Shown here in pieces: positions 8,166-15,753 of a DNA stretch of 64,000 bases. Source of the DNA: Firmicutes bacterium TM09-10 (GTDB lineage Bacteria > Bacillota > Clostridia > Lachnospirales > Lachnospiraceae); contig QUKC01000001.1 of the NCBI GenBank assembly GCA_003481005.1, positions 310,001 to 374,000 of the forward strand, given 5' to 3'. Position 1 is the first letter of the stretch; each line of letters begins with the position of its first letter. The notes under the pieces were generated by a model. The model did not search any database, had not been told where the DNA came from, and saw only the letters and a program-made list of their open reading frames with translations. The translations under genes were made by a program, and so were the position numbers.

Positions 8166-8207
8166 AAAAAGGACAGTCAGGCTCTTTCTTGCGCCTGCTG
8201 CCCTTTT
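8166..8207 (-). terminator. Intrinsic terminator after the 40-residue membrane ORF
   Basis: On the minus strand AAAAGG-CAG-AGGC pairs with GCCT-CTG-CCTTTTT around a loop of about 10 nt, with small internal mismatches. The closing U-run follows directly. It lies about 55 nt downstream of the small membrane protein gene. Confidence 0.6.
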
Positions 8208-8260
8208 ATCTTCGTCTGATATTTTGAATCGCCGCTTTTCTGCCGCTTTTCTCAGGAAAA

Positions 8261-8383
8261 TCAGTCTTCCTCATCGTCTACATCCGCCGCTACCGCCGAT
8301 GTCACAGAGGAAACAACCGCCACAATTACTGCAAAAAGAATGATCAGCAGTCCGCCTGCCAAAAGAAAAAATGTTCCGTCCAT
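8261..8383 (-). CDS. Small single-span membrane protein (40 residues)
   Basis: A 40-residue ORF. The ATG is preceded by AGGAGG with 10 nt spacing. A short polar start (MDGT) is followed by an uninterrupted hydrophobic stretch (LLIILFAVIVAVVSSV core, about residues 5-33) and a strongly acidic tail (DVDDEED). It has its own downstream terminator, and a module-E hairpin repeat lies about 30 nt upstream. A strong ribosome binding site, a membrane-helix composition and a terminator together argue that it is expressed. The function is unknown; it lies in the same orientation as, and downstream of, an ECF sigma/anti-sigma pair. Confidence 0.6.
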   Translation of the reverse strand: MDGTFFLLAGGLLIILFAVIVAVVSSVTSAVAADVDDEED

Positions 8384-8415
8384 CTTCCGTCTGTCCTCCT
8401 TTTCCTGCCTGTAAA

Positions 8416-8457
8416 ACAATGGGATGCACGCTCTGCGAGCATTCTATTGTCATGAAT
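8416..8457 (+). repeat. Modular hairpin repeat, copy 2 (module E only)
   Basis: ACAATGGGATGC pairs imperfectly with GCATTCTATTGT around the same 11-nt loop as copy 1, and CATGAAT follows. The left arm has changes relative to the other copies, which weaken the stem to G-T pairs and a mismatch, so it may be an old copy. It lies upstream of the small membrane ORF. The sequence between here and the anti-sigma gene holds a near-duplicated ATGATGTC-TCA motif and small hairpins, nothing else. Confidence 0.8.
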
Positions 8458-8631
8458 TATGATGTCTGAGTCAAAAGCCCCGGCCTTAAAGCCTGCTTCA
8501 CAGAGTTCTCCACCGCTGTGTCTAAACTGTTATCAGTTTACCACAAAATCAGCTCTGTGACAATCATGATGTCAGAATCACAGGTTTCGAAAACAACCTG
8601 TGGCACACAATAAAATCTTTATAGCCAAAGG

Positions 8632-9390
8632 TTACGGTTCAACCTGAAATTCTGCGGTCAGCTCCGTCTGGCGGCTGTTTTCGTCGTCAAAAATCCGGCA
8701 TTCTTTTTTCAAACGATACTGCCCTGCCTCCAGCCGGATACCATCAGCAGCCAAATCCAGTGTTCCTTCTTTGGTTTCTCCTGCGACCGCCTGACTGCTT
8801 TCTTTTTGTGTTTCTAAAGCTGCGTCGGAATTTTCAACAATTTCCCAACCGTTTTCTGTGAAACGTTCCAGCGTATAATCTGTTCCCCAGCCGACGGTTT
8901 CTGTGCCGCTTTCATTGACAATCCGCCAGGTAATTTCCCCGGAGTTTGCCTTTGCAACCTCAAGATAAATTTCTGCGAAACAGGTCTCTGCATTGTTGAC
9001 CATACGTCCCTGTGCCGCATTCCGGTCAGCTGCCGCCCCCTGATTTTCGCCCGCATCCAGAGTATCAGCCGCTGCATCTTCTGCCTGCGGTGCAATTCCA
9101 TACTCCTCACTCAGCTCTGCCATATCATAGGCCGCCATCTCCGGTCCGGGTTCTTCCGAATGCAGCCGCCACTGTGCAATTCCGGCTGCACCAATGCAGA
9201 TAACGAGAGCTGCTGCTGCCGCCACTGTGCGCCGCTGTCGGCAAAAAAACAATTTTCCTTTTTGGGGCATCGCCGCTTTATTTTCATCCGAAGTCCCTGC
9301 GCTTTCCTGATACATCGGTTCCAGCGCCTCCGCAATATATCGCTCATCGATCTGTCCGATGGCGTCGAAAAGCTTTTCATTCTTTTTCAC
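8632..9390 (-). CDS. Predicted membrane anti-sigma factor
   Basis: 252 residues from a GTG that overlaps the sigma gene stop (GTGA), implying translational coupling. The first 50 residues are cytoplasmic, starting KNEKLFDAIGQIDERYIAEA, a conserved opening of anti-sigma proteins paired with such ECF factors. A single membrane span follows (TVAAAAALVICIGAAGIA, about residues 54-72). The rest is extracellular, with an Ala/Asp/Glu-rich linker and a C-terminal beta-rich domain. Known behaviour of the family: it holds the sigma factor at the membrane until an envelope signal releases it. The signal is not evident here. Confidence 0.75.
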   Translation of the reverse strand: MKKNEKLFDAIGQIDERYIAEALEPMYQESAGTSDENKAAMPQKGKLFFCRQRRTVAAAAALVICIGAAGIAQWRLHSEEPGPEMAAYDMAELSEEYGIAPQAEDAAADTLDAGENQGAAADRNAAQGRMVNNAETCFAEIYLEVAKANSGEITWRIVNESGTETVGWGTDYTLERFTENGWEIVENSDAALETQKESSQAVAGETKEGTLDLAADGIRLEAGQYRLKKECRIFDDENSRQTELTAEFQVEP

Positions 9391-9947
9391 AGTGCAATCC
9401 CCTCCTTTTCCAGATGCATTTTCAGCTTCGCCCGCATCCGAAACAGCTGCGACTTTACCTTGCCCTCGCTGATATTCAAATTGCCTGCCAGCTCCTTAAC
9501 CGGCTCTGCCCAGAAATACCGCCGGACAAATATTTTCCGGCTTTCGGCGTCCAGTGTTTCCAGAAAACGATTGATCGCTGCGGCGGTTTCCCTGCCCTCG
9601 ATCTCGTCCTCTACACTTTTGCCGGACGGAATACATTCCTCCAGTTCGTCCAAAAGCGCCTGCGTCTCACCGCTTCCGCGCTTTTGGGCATGCCCCGCCC
9701 GATATTTACTGATCGAAAGGTTTCTCACTATTTTTCCCAGAAATCCCGCCAGAAATTCCGGTTTCCCGGGGGGAATCGCGTTCCAGGTATGCAGCCAGGT
9801 ATCGTTGACGCATTCCTCGCTGTCCTCTTTATCGTTTAAAATCCGGAAAGAAATGCTGCGGCAATAGCTGCCGTATTTTCTGTCCGTTTCCGAAATTGCT
9901 TCTTCCTTTCGTGCCCAGTAAAGGGCGATGATTTTATCGTCCTCCAT
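9387..9947 (-). CDS. ECF-type RNA polymerase sigma factor
   Basis: 186 residues starting MEDDKIIALYWARKEEAISE, typical of the clostridial ECF group in which the gene is followed by a membrane anti-sigma factor. Region 2 contains ILNDKEDSEECVNDTWLHTW. Region 4 contains the helix-turn-helix VKELAGNLNISEGKVKSQLF. The ATG has GAGGAGAGG upstream; a longer in-frame start lacks a ribosome binding site. The stop overlaps the anti-sigma start by 4 nt. This is the second sigma locus in 3 kb and is not closely similar to the one at 7.1-7.6 kb. Confidence 0.88.
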   Translation of the reverse strand: MEDDKIIALYWARKEEAISETDRKYGSYCRSISFRILNDKEDSEECVNDTWLHTWNAIPPGKPEFLAGFLGKIVRNLSISKYRAGHAQKRGSGETQALLDELEECIPSGKSVEDEIEGRETAAAINRFLETLDAESRKIFVRRYFWAEPVKELAGNLNISEGKVKSQLFRMRAKLKMHLEKEGIAL

Positions 9948-10143
9948 TGTTCCTCTCCTCTTCCGCGACTGCGGCCTGCTTTTTTGCTGAATCAATTATG
10001 CTGCCTGCAGGGGTTCCGATCGTGTAAACTACGCGGGGTCGCAATTCTGCATTTCCCGGCGCAATGTACGTTCCTACTCCTTATAAACGCAGAATTTTCC
10101 TCCGGCGTTTCCCTGTTCAGCCATTTTTTGAATCTGTTTTTCT

Positions 10144-10310
10144 TAAAAAGAATGTGCCTTGGCACATTCTCGCGCCGAGGCGCGGTTGCTTTAGCAACCA
10201 TCTACCCTTGCGCCGAGTGCGCATCCTCGCGGAGCGTTTTTATTTCATAGGACGCATTTTCCTATGAAACAATAGAATGCACGCTTTGCGAGCATTCTAT
10301 TGTCATGAAT
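10144..10310 (+). repeat. Modular hairpin repeat, copy 3 (modules A-D-E)
   Basis: Module A (10144-10242) is joined directly to D (ATAGG/CCTAT hairpin) and E (to CATGAAT), with B and C missing. Compared with copy 1, the GGTTGC-CTCG-GCAACC hairpin reads GGTTGC-TTTA-GCAACC: the loop changes and the stem is kept. The E loop has one change while its stem is intact. It lies upstream of the ECF sigma gene (minus strand) and downstream of the terminator of the next transcription unit. Confidence 0.9.
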
Positions 10311-10312
10311 AA

Positions 10313-10346
10313 AATTTTAGGAGAGCCATGTGACCCTCCTAATTTT
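10313..10346 (-). terminator. Intrinsic terminator after the HD hydrolase / membrane protein pair
   Basis: On the minus strand AAAATTAGGAG pairs with CTCCTAAAATTTT around a loop containing GTCACATGGC. It lies just after the stop of the Lys/Ala-rich membrane protein gene and directly abuts repeat copy 3. Confidence 0.75.
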
Positions 10347-10359
10347 CGTTCTGGCACGC

Positions 10360-10962
10360 TCAGATCAGTTTTGACGAAACCAGAAAAATAAACCACGCGA
10401 TACATCCGATGATTCCGATCAGGGATACCAAAATCATGATTCCGGCGCGTTTTTTGCGAAACGCGCGGATCAGTCCTGCAAGCAGCAGCACAATGGATGC
10501 CGCTGCAAGCGCGATAAAGAACCATACAAACAAAAATCCGTACAATCCCACCTGATCAATCGCAAGCACAATAAACGTCACAAGCATGACGAATTCCACG
10601 ATATGCCAGAGCAGTCTTATTTCCTGTCCGCGTTCCTGACGGACGCCCTGCCGGTATTCTTTTTTCTCCTGACGGCGCTGCAGCTTCGCAGCGAGCGATT
10701 CCTCCTTCTGGCGTGCCTTCTGCGCTTTTGCCTCGGCTTTTTCCCGTGCTTTCTGTGCGGCAGCTTCAGCCTTTTGCGCTGCAGCGGCTTCTTTTTTCTG
10801 ACGCCGCAGTTCTTTGCCAGAAAGCGGTTTGTCAGGCTGCAGCGGCACCACGGCTGACGGCTGCGCATCAGCTGCCTGATCGCCTGACGACTGCAGATCA
10901 GCCGCCTGATCGCCTGTGGGTTCTACAGAATTCTCTACGTTATTCTTCTCTTCTTCCATCAT
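10360..10962 (-). CDS. Membrane protein with charged Lys/Ala/Glu-rich N-terminal region
   Basis: 200 residues from the first of two ATG codons, 7 nt after GGGGAGG. Residues 1-50 are acidic with an imperfect repeat (GDQAADLQSS/GDQAADAQPS). Residues 55-115 are a long charged, coiled-coil-like stretch of Lys, Ala, Glu, Gln and Arg. Residues 120-200 hold three predicted membrane spans (about 121-138, 142-162 and 172-193). I do not recognise a named family. The start lies inside the end of the HD-hydrolase gene (23-nt overlap), so they are cotranscribed. Confidence 0.6.
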   Translation of the reverse strand: MMEEEKNNVENSVEPTGDQAADLQSSGDQAADAQPSAVVPLQPDKPLSGKELRRQKKEAAAAQKAEAAAQKAREKAEAKAQKARQKEESLAAKLQRRQEKKEYRQGVRQERGQEIRLLWHIVEFVMLVTFIVLAIDQVGLYGFLFVWFFIALAAASIVLLLAGLIRAFRKKRAGIMILVSLIGIIGCIAWFIFLVSSKLI

Positions 10963-11548
10963 CCGGATTCCTCCCCGCTTTTTCTTCCGCGATTTTTTCC
11001 AGCGTCTTTTTAACTGCCAGCCTCTGAATTTCCTCCAAAATCGGAAAGCCCTTGACGCTTTCCGCTGCATAGGTCTGCTGCAGCTCATATTCCAGCGGCA
11101 ACCAGGTGCTGATGTCGCTTTCGTTATGGGCGATCACAGCTTCCAGCTTATCCAGCGCTTTGTAAACCTTCGCTTCATCTGTCTCGAGCGCATTCATCTC
11201 TGCAAAAAGCACTTTCGCCTCTTCACCGGTTTTGCCCGGAAGCATCGAAAGCAGTCCGTCCACGGCTTTTCGCTCCACGCTGCGATCCTGTTCCTTTTTT
11301 TCAAATGCAGGGATATCGCCCGTTACCGCTTCTCCGAGATCGTGCAGCAGACACATATGAATTACCTTTTCCATATCGACATCCGGCAATTCCTCTTTCA
11401 ACAGCCACGCCATCAGAGAAACTCTCCAGCAATGCCCCGCGACCGTTTCCCGCACGCCTTCCGGTGTAATGCAATGCCGCGGCACCGATTTTAACTTTCC
11501 GGCTTTTTCCAAAAACTCAATCAGCCATTCTGCCTGTGGTCGTTCCAT
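10940..11548 (-). CDS. HD-domain hydrolase (YfbR/HDDC2-like)
   Basis: 202 residues. The metal-binding motifs of the HD superfamily are visible: an early His in VAGHCWRVSLMAWLL, then the HD pair in MCLLHDLGEAVTGDIP, and a later Asp-containing helix (KVYKALDKLEAVIAH). This order and the EAVTGDIPAF signature match the YfbR/HDDC2 group, whose studied members remove phosphate from deoxynucleoside 5'-monophosphates; substrate here is inferred. A C-terminal basic/acidic tail overlaps the next gene. Upstream lies a 195-nt gap shared with the divergent helicase gene. Confidence 0.8.
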   Translation of the reverse strand: MERPQAEWLIEFLEKAGKLKSVPRHCITPEGVRETVAGHCWRVSLMAWLLKEELPDVDMEKVIHMCLLHDLGEAVTGDIPAFEKKEQDRSVERKAVDGLLSMLPGKTGEEAKVLFAEMNALETDEAKVYKALDKLEAVIAHNESDISTWLPLEYELQQTYAAESVKGFPILEEIQRLAVKKTLEKIAEEKAGRNPDDGRREE

Positions 11549-11649
11549 ACTGTTTCCACCTTTTCTTCAGTTTACATAATACTGTGACCGTGCGTCGTAT
11601 TACCGTCAGTATAGCGCCATTTCCCGGTTTCGTAAAGCTGGGAAATGAG

Positions 11650-11679
11650 TTGACAGGAAGGATAAACGCACCATAAGAT
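11650..11679 (+). promoter_or_regulatory. Promoter of the membrane helicase gene
   Basis: TTGACA and TAAGAT are separated by 18 nt, with the start codon about 65 nt further on after AAGGAGA. It lies in the divergent gap opposite the HD-hydrolase gene. Confidence 0.55.
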
Positions 11680-11743
11680 AGAATAAAATAGTCGCGCCTT
11701 TCTAATAAAACTTCAGGAACTGATTCTTTAAGGAGAACCTCTT

Positions 11744-14416
11744 ATGAATTATGAAGGAATTTTGGAATTTCACGGAACCTGGCGCAGCTACCAGGCGCGG
11801 GTTCTGCAAAATGTCAGCCGCTATCTGTCCGACGACAAAATCCACATCGTCGCCGCGCCCGGTTCCGGCAAAACGACCCTCGGCATCGAACTGATCAAAC
11901 GCCTGAATGCGAACACGCTCATTTTAGCGCCCTCCATCACGATTCGGGAACAGTGGGCAGCAAGGATTCAGGAAGCCTTTTTATGCGACGGATACGCACT
12001 GGAGGATTACGTCTCCCTGAGCCTGAAGCAGCCGAAGGCCATTACGGTCGCAACCTATCAGGCGCTTCACAGTGCAATGACCCGTTTTTGCGGCACGGAA
12101 ACGCCCGGCGAGGATACCGCCCCGACCGACAGCGAAGAAGTCGATTATTCTGACTTTGACTTAGTTCGAACCATGAAAAATGCCAACATCGAACTGCTTT
12201 GCCTCGACGAATGCCATCATCTTCGCAGCGAATGGTGGAAATCCCTCGAAGCCTTCCAATCGCAGCTTTCTTCCCTGAGAACCATTTCCCTGACCGCTAC
12301 CCCGCCCTATGATTCCACGCCTGCGATGTGGACGCGCTACATGAATATGTGCGGAGATATCGACGAGGAAATCACGATTCCGGAGCTGGTAAAAGAGGGA
12401 AGTCTCTGCCCGCATCAGGATTATGTCTATTTCAATTATCCGACCACAGCGGAAACAAAAGAAATTCAAAATTTTGAAGAGCGCAGCAGTCAGATGCTGC
12501 AAAGCCTGATGCAGGATTCCCAGCTGCTCACTGTGATTGAGACACACAAAGGTTTAAACGGTCAGATTTCGGATGACCTTCTTCTCGATGACCCGGAATA
12601 TCTCGAGGCAATTTTGATTTATCTGCAGAGCAAAAATGCAGCATTCCCTGCGCGTCTGCAACGGCTGCTCGGGACAAAAAAGCTGCCCGCCATGGGCGTA
12701 GAGTGGATGGAACGGCTTTTGCAGGGCTTTTTATACGATGACAACGATTCCTATCTATGTGATAAGGTTTACCGGGAAATGCTGATCGACCAGCTAAAAT
12801 CCCAGGGTCTGATCGAAAAGAAAAAAGTCATCCTGACCAAAAGTGCAGCAGTCGAAAAGCTGCTGACCAATTCCCTCGGCAAAGCAAACAGCATCCGGGA
12901 TATCGTATTTTCGGAGTACGATTCGATGGGCAGCTCCCTGCGCCTTTTGATTCTGACCGATTATATCCGAAAAGAATATGAAAAAGCAATCGGCAATCCC
13001 GAAGCGACGATCGCGTCCCTCGGCGTTCTTCCCTTTTTTGAAATGCTCCGCAGGGAAAACGAAAAGCAGCACAAAGCAATCCGGTTGGGCGTTTTATGTG
13101 GAAGTGTCGTCATCATCCCGGCAGAGGCAAAAGAAGCGCTGCTGCAGCAGACCGACGCAAAAATCAAACTCACGTTTTCTGCCATCGGCAGCCTTTCGGA
13201 AAACGACTACTTAAAAGTGACCGCCACGGGGGACGCCCACGCCCTCACTGCAGCCGTTACTGCCATTTTTGCACAGGGCGCAATGCAGGTTCTGATCGGC
13301 ACGAAATCCCTGCTCGGAGAAGGCTGGGATTCTCCCTGCATCAATTCCCTGATTCTGGCAAGCTTTGTCGGCTCCTTTATGCTCAGCAATCAGATGCGCG
13401 GCCGCGCCATCCGCGTCTGGAAAGAAGACCCGAACAAGACGAGCAATATCTGGCATCTCGTCTGCCTAAAGCCCCGGAAAGAAGTCCAGCAAAGCCCCGA
13501 AGACAGAATCAGCGAGGATTACATGCTGCTCTGTCGGCGCATGGAGCAGTTTCTCGGACTGCATTATACGGAAGATACCATCGAAAACGGCATCGACCGC
13601 CTTTCCATCATCCGCCCTCCTTTTACTAAAAGCAACGCAGCTTCCATGAACCGGAAAATGCTCGCCCTTTCCCAAAAGCGCAGCGAGCTAAAAGACCGCT
13701 GGATGCGTTCTCTCGCCGTGTACGACAAAATGGAAGTTGTCAATACCAATGAAATTCCGGATAAATATGTGACCTCTGTCCTGTTCTGGGATGCGCTCCG
13801 GGCGCTGCTTCTGACCTCTGCCCTGCTTTTGATCGGTCTGATTTTCGCTCTGGGAACCGGTTTTGCTTCGCGTTCCGCAGTCTCCGGCGTCATCGGATTT
13901 TTTATGGCTCTGTATACAGGCGGCGTCCTGATCACAGCCTTTCCAAAACTTTTCATGCTCGGAAGCCCGCTGCGCCGCCTCAAAGCATTCGGAAATGGCA
14001 TTTTGAAAGCATTGGAGACACAAAACCTTTTAGAAGAACCGCACTGCAAAGTCGTATCTGGTACTTCTGGTTCTGATCATCATGTTATTTTTCTTTCTGG
14101 AGGAAGCGGACGCGATAAGGCTTTATTTGCGCAGTGTGTCAACGATTTTTTCGATGCGGTCGATAACCAGCGCTACCTTCTGGTAAGTCCCAAACGCTTC
14201 CGCGGGCTGAACGGATTTTACGTTGTCCCGGAATGTTTTTCCAAGCGCAAGGAGGACGCGCAGCTTTTCGCTAAATGTATGAAGCCGTATATCGGAGCCT
14301 ATGATGTTGTGTATACAAGAAACGAAAAAGGACGCGCCATTTTGCTGGAAGGAAAAATCAAGGCGCTTGCAAACCGTGAAGAACGCTGCATCCGCCGGAA
14401 AAAGCTGAACGGATGA
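11744..14416 (+). CDS. Superfamily II DEAD/DEAH-type helicase with two predicted membrane spans
   Basis: 890 residues. The helicase core has Walker A AAPGSGKTT (about 37-45), motif II LDECHH (154-159), motif III LTATPP (183-188), and a C-terminal RecA domain with LGEGWDSPCINSLI and motif VI QMRGRAIR. Then, unusually, residues about 688-708 and 716-735 form two hydrophobic spans, followed by a 150-residue soluble tail without recognised motifs. A core helicase tied to the membrane is not a standard repair or RNA helicase. I infer that it acts on nucleic acid near the membrane, possibly in defence, but no partner gene is adjacent. It has its own promoter; a hairpin element follows the stop. Confidence 0.8.
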   Translation: MNYEGILEFHGTWRSYQARVLQNVSRYLSDDKIHIVAAPGSGKTTLGIELIKRLNANTLILAPSITIREQWAARIQEAFLCDGYALEDYVSLSLKQPKAITVATYQALHSAMTRFCGTETPGEDTAPTDSEEVDYSDFDLVRTMKNANIELLCLDECHHLRSEWWKSLEAFQSQLSSLRTISLTATPPYDSTPAMWTRYMNMCGDIDEEITIPELVKEGSLCPHQDYVYFNYPTTAETKEIQNFEERSSQMLQSLMQDSQLLTVIETHKGLNGQISDDLLLDDPEYLEAILIYLQSKNAAFPARLQRLLGTKKLPAMGVEWMERLLQGFLYDDNDSYLCDKVYREMLIDQLKSQGLIEKKKVILTKSAAVEKLLTNSLGKANSIRDIVFSEYDSMGSSLRLLILTDYIRKEYEKAIGNPEATIASLGVLPFFEMLRRENEKQHKAIRLGVLCGSVVIIPAEAKEALLQQTDAKIKLTFSAIGSLSENDYLKVTATGDAHALTAAVTAIFAQGAMQVLIGTKSLLGEGWDSPCINSLILASFVGSFMLSNQMRGRAIRVWKEDPNKTSNIWHLVCLKPRKEVQQSPEDRISEDYMLLCRRMEQFLGLHYTEDTIENGIDRLSIIRPPFTKSNAASMNRKMLALSQKRSELKDRWMRSLAVYDKMEVVNTNEIPDKYVTSVLFWDALRALLLTSALLLIGLIFALGTGFASRSAVSGVIGFFMALYTGGVLITAFPKLFMLGSPLRRLKAFGNGILKALETQNLLEEPHCKVVSGTSGSDHHVIFLSGGSGRDKALFAQCVNDFFDAVDNQRYLLVSPKRFRGLNGFYVVPECFSKRKEDAQLFAKCMKPYIGAYDVVYTRNEKGRAILLEGKIKALANREERCIRRKKLNG

Positions 14417-14448
14417 TTCTGCCTTTCGGCTCAGAAGCTGTAAAAATG

Positions 14449-14548
14449 GTTACAGTTCACTCGCGCCATTCGCAAAACCGCGTCTTCGACGCTCTCCGCT
14501 GCTTCGCAGCTCATTTTTGCTTACAAAAAGGTACGAGTGAACTGTAAC
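14449..14548. repeat. 100-bp foldback element with perfect 15-bp inverted repeat ends
   Basis: GTTACAGTTCACTCG at the left end is exactly inverted at the right end (14534-14548). Inside are GCAAAA/TTTTTGC arms and two perfect small hairpins, GCGTC-TTC-GACGC and GCTGC-TTC-GCAGC. The whole can fold as a stem with a multibranched head. It is distinct in sequence from the A-E modules. It follows the helicase stop and could act as a terminator, but no long U-run follows. A mobile non-coding element is also possible; no clean target duplication is seen. Confidence 0.75.
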
Positions 14549-14588
14549 GAAAAAATGTTTTTTTTACCATACAAGAAAGTCTGTCTCC

Positions 14589-14617
14589 TTGCGGCTTTTC
14601 GGGGCGCATGTTACAAT
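14589..14617 (+). promoter_or_regulatory. Promoter of the formate/nitrite-type transporter gene
   Basis: TTGCGG and TACAAT are separated by 17 nt. Downstream, a GGAACC-TGTG-GGTTCC hairpin (14646-14661) sits just before the AGGAGG ribosome binding site and could affect translation or mRNA stability. Confidence 0.5.
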
Positions 14618-14684
14618 ATTACCATTAATGAACGCAGAAAATACAGGAACCTGTGGGTTCCAAAAAGGAGGAACTGCAAATCCC

Positions 14685-15473
14685 ATGATTTCATCAGATC
14701 AAATTGCAAAAAACTATGATATTGCCGGCGTCCGCAAGGCCAACCTTCCCGGTCTGCACATGCTGCTGCTTGGCTTCTTCGCCGGCATGTTTATCGCACT
14801 GGCAGGTGCCGCAGCATCTGTTGCTTCCGCAGACATCACCAATCCGTCCGCAGCCCGGATCGTGTCCGCCCTCGTTTTCCCGGCGGGACTTGCGATGGTT
14901 ATCTGCAACGGCAGTGAGCTGTTCACCGGTAACTGCCTTATGGTCATTTCCCTGCTCGACCATAAGATCACCTTTAAGGCACTTATGAAAAACTACCTGT
15001 TTGTTTATCTCGGCAACCTGATCGGTTCCCTGTTTGTGTCCGTTCTGTTCGTATACGGACATATTCCCGGGCTGTATGACGGACTGCTCGCACAGAACAT
15101 GGTAAATACCGCTGTCACAAAGGTTTCCCTGAGTTTTTCAGAGGTCTTTTTCCGCGGTATCCTGTGTAACGTTATGGTCTGCGTAGCTGTCTGGATGGGA
15201 ATGAGCGCAACCCACGTTTCCGGCAAAATCCTTGCCGTATACCCTCCGATCTCCGCATTTGTTCTCTGCGGCTTCGAGCACTGCGTTGCAAACATGTTCT
15301 ACATTCCTGCAGGCATGATGACCGCATCTGCATACGGCATCGCAGCCGAGGGCTTAAATATCGGAACCTTTATCCTCAACAATCTGATCCCTGCCACCAT
15401 CGGCAATATCTTCGGCGGCGTTATTGTGGTCGGCTGCCTGTACTGGTATCTGTTCCTTCGCGAGAAAAACTAA
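14685..15473 (+). CDS. Formate/nitrite transporter family channel
   Basis: 262 residues, a pentameric channel family (FocA/NirC/HSC) moving formate, nitrite or hydrosulfide across the cell membrane. Family marks include the N-terminal KANLPGLHMLLLGFFAGMFI region, the omega-loop region NGSELFTGNCL, and CNVMVCVAVWMG and GFEHCVANMF farther on; six membrane segments are predicted. The ATG is chosen because AGGAGG lies upstream, although 13 nt is a long spacing. Substrate cannot be told from sequence by eye; formate is plausible in a fermenter. The 3' end runs directly into hairpin repeat copy 4. Confidence 0.9.
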   Translation: MISSDQIAKNYDIAGVRKANLPGLHMLLLGFFAGMFIALAGAAASVASADITNPSAARIVSALVFPAGLAMVICNGSELFTGNCLMVISLLDHKITFKALMKNYLFVYLGNLIGSLFVSVLFVYGHIPGLYDGLLAQNMVNTAVTKVSLSFSEVFFRGILCNVMVCVAVWMGMSATHVSGKILAVYPPISAFVLCGFEHCVANMFYIPAGMMTASAYGIAAEGLNIGTFILNNLIPATIGNIFGGVIVVGCLYWYLFLREKN

Positions 15474-15484
15474 GCTCCCTTTTC

Positions 15485-15616
15485 TTAAAAAAGAATGTGC
15501 CTTGGCACATTCTCGCGCCGAGGCGCGGTTGCCTCGGCAACCATCTACCCCTGCGCCGAGTGCGCATCCTCGCGGAGCGTTTTTATCGTATGGAAACGAA
15601 GTTTCCTATACGATAA
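15485..15616 (+). repeat. Modular hairpin repeat, copy 4 (modules A-B)
   Basis: Starts 12 nt after the transporter stop. Module A (15485-15586) is nearly identical to copy 1, followed by module B (GGAAAC-GAA-GTTTCC hairpin). Modules C-E are absent. The copy is followed at once by an intrinsic terminator, so it is likely transcribed as the 3' end of the transporter mRNA. It marks the left border of the AT-rich accessory region. Confidence 0.9.
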
Positions 15617-15617
15617 T

Positions 15618-15666
15618 AAAGGGCGTGTGAAAAAATGAGAAATCATTTTGGAGCACGCTCCTTTTT
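15618..15666 (+). terminator. Intrinsic terminator after the transporter gene and repeat copy 4
   Basis: AAAGGGCGTG pairs with CACGCTCCTTT across a loop that itself contains a weak AAATGA/TCATTT stem, followed by a T-run. It lies between the convergent transporter and ImmA/IrrE genes and may work in both directions. Confidence 0.65.
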
Positions 15667-15753
15667 ATGCTCTTTTAGGTCAAATCGTAGAATTGAGGAG
15701 AGATTCAGAGCATACTTCCCCCTTTATAGCGATCCTCCAAAATTTTTATACTA

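Noticed and set aside
10144..10310. ORFs running through hairpin repeats (for example ones reading CLGTFSRRGAVA)
   Set aside because: The same peptide appears wherever module A occurs, so it reflects the repeat, not a protein gene.
14449..14548. Target-site duplication around the 15-bp foldback element
   Set aside because: AAAAATG on the left and AAAAAATG on the right look similar but do not directly adjoin the repeat ends, and A-tracts match easily by chance.
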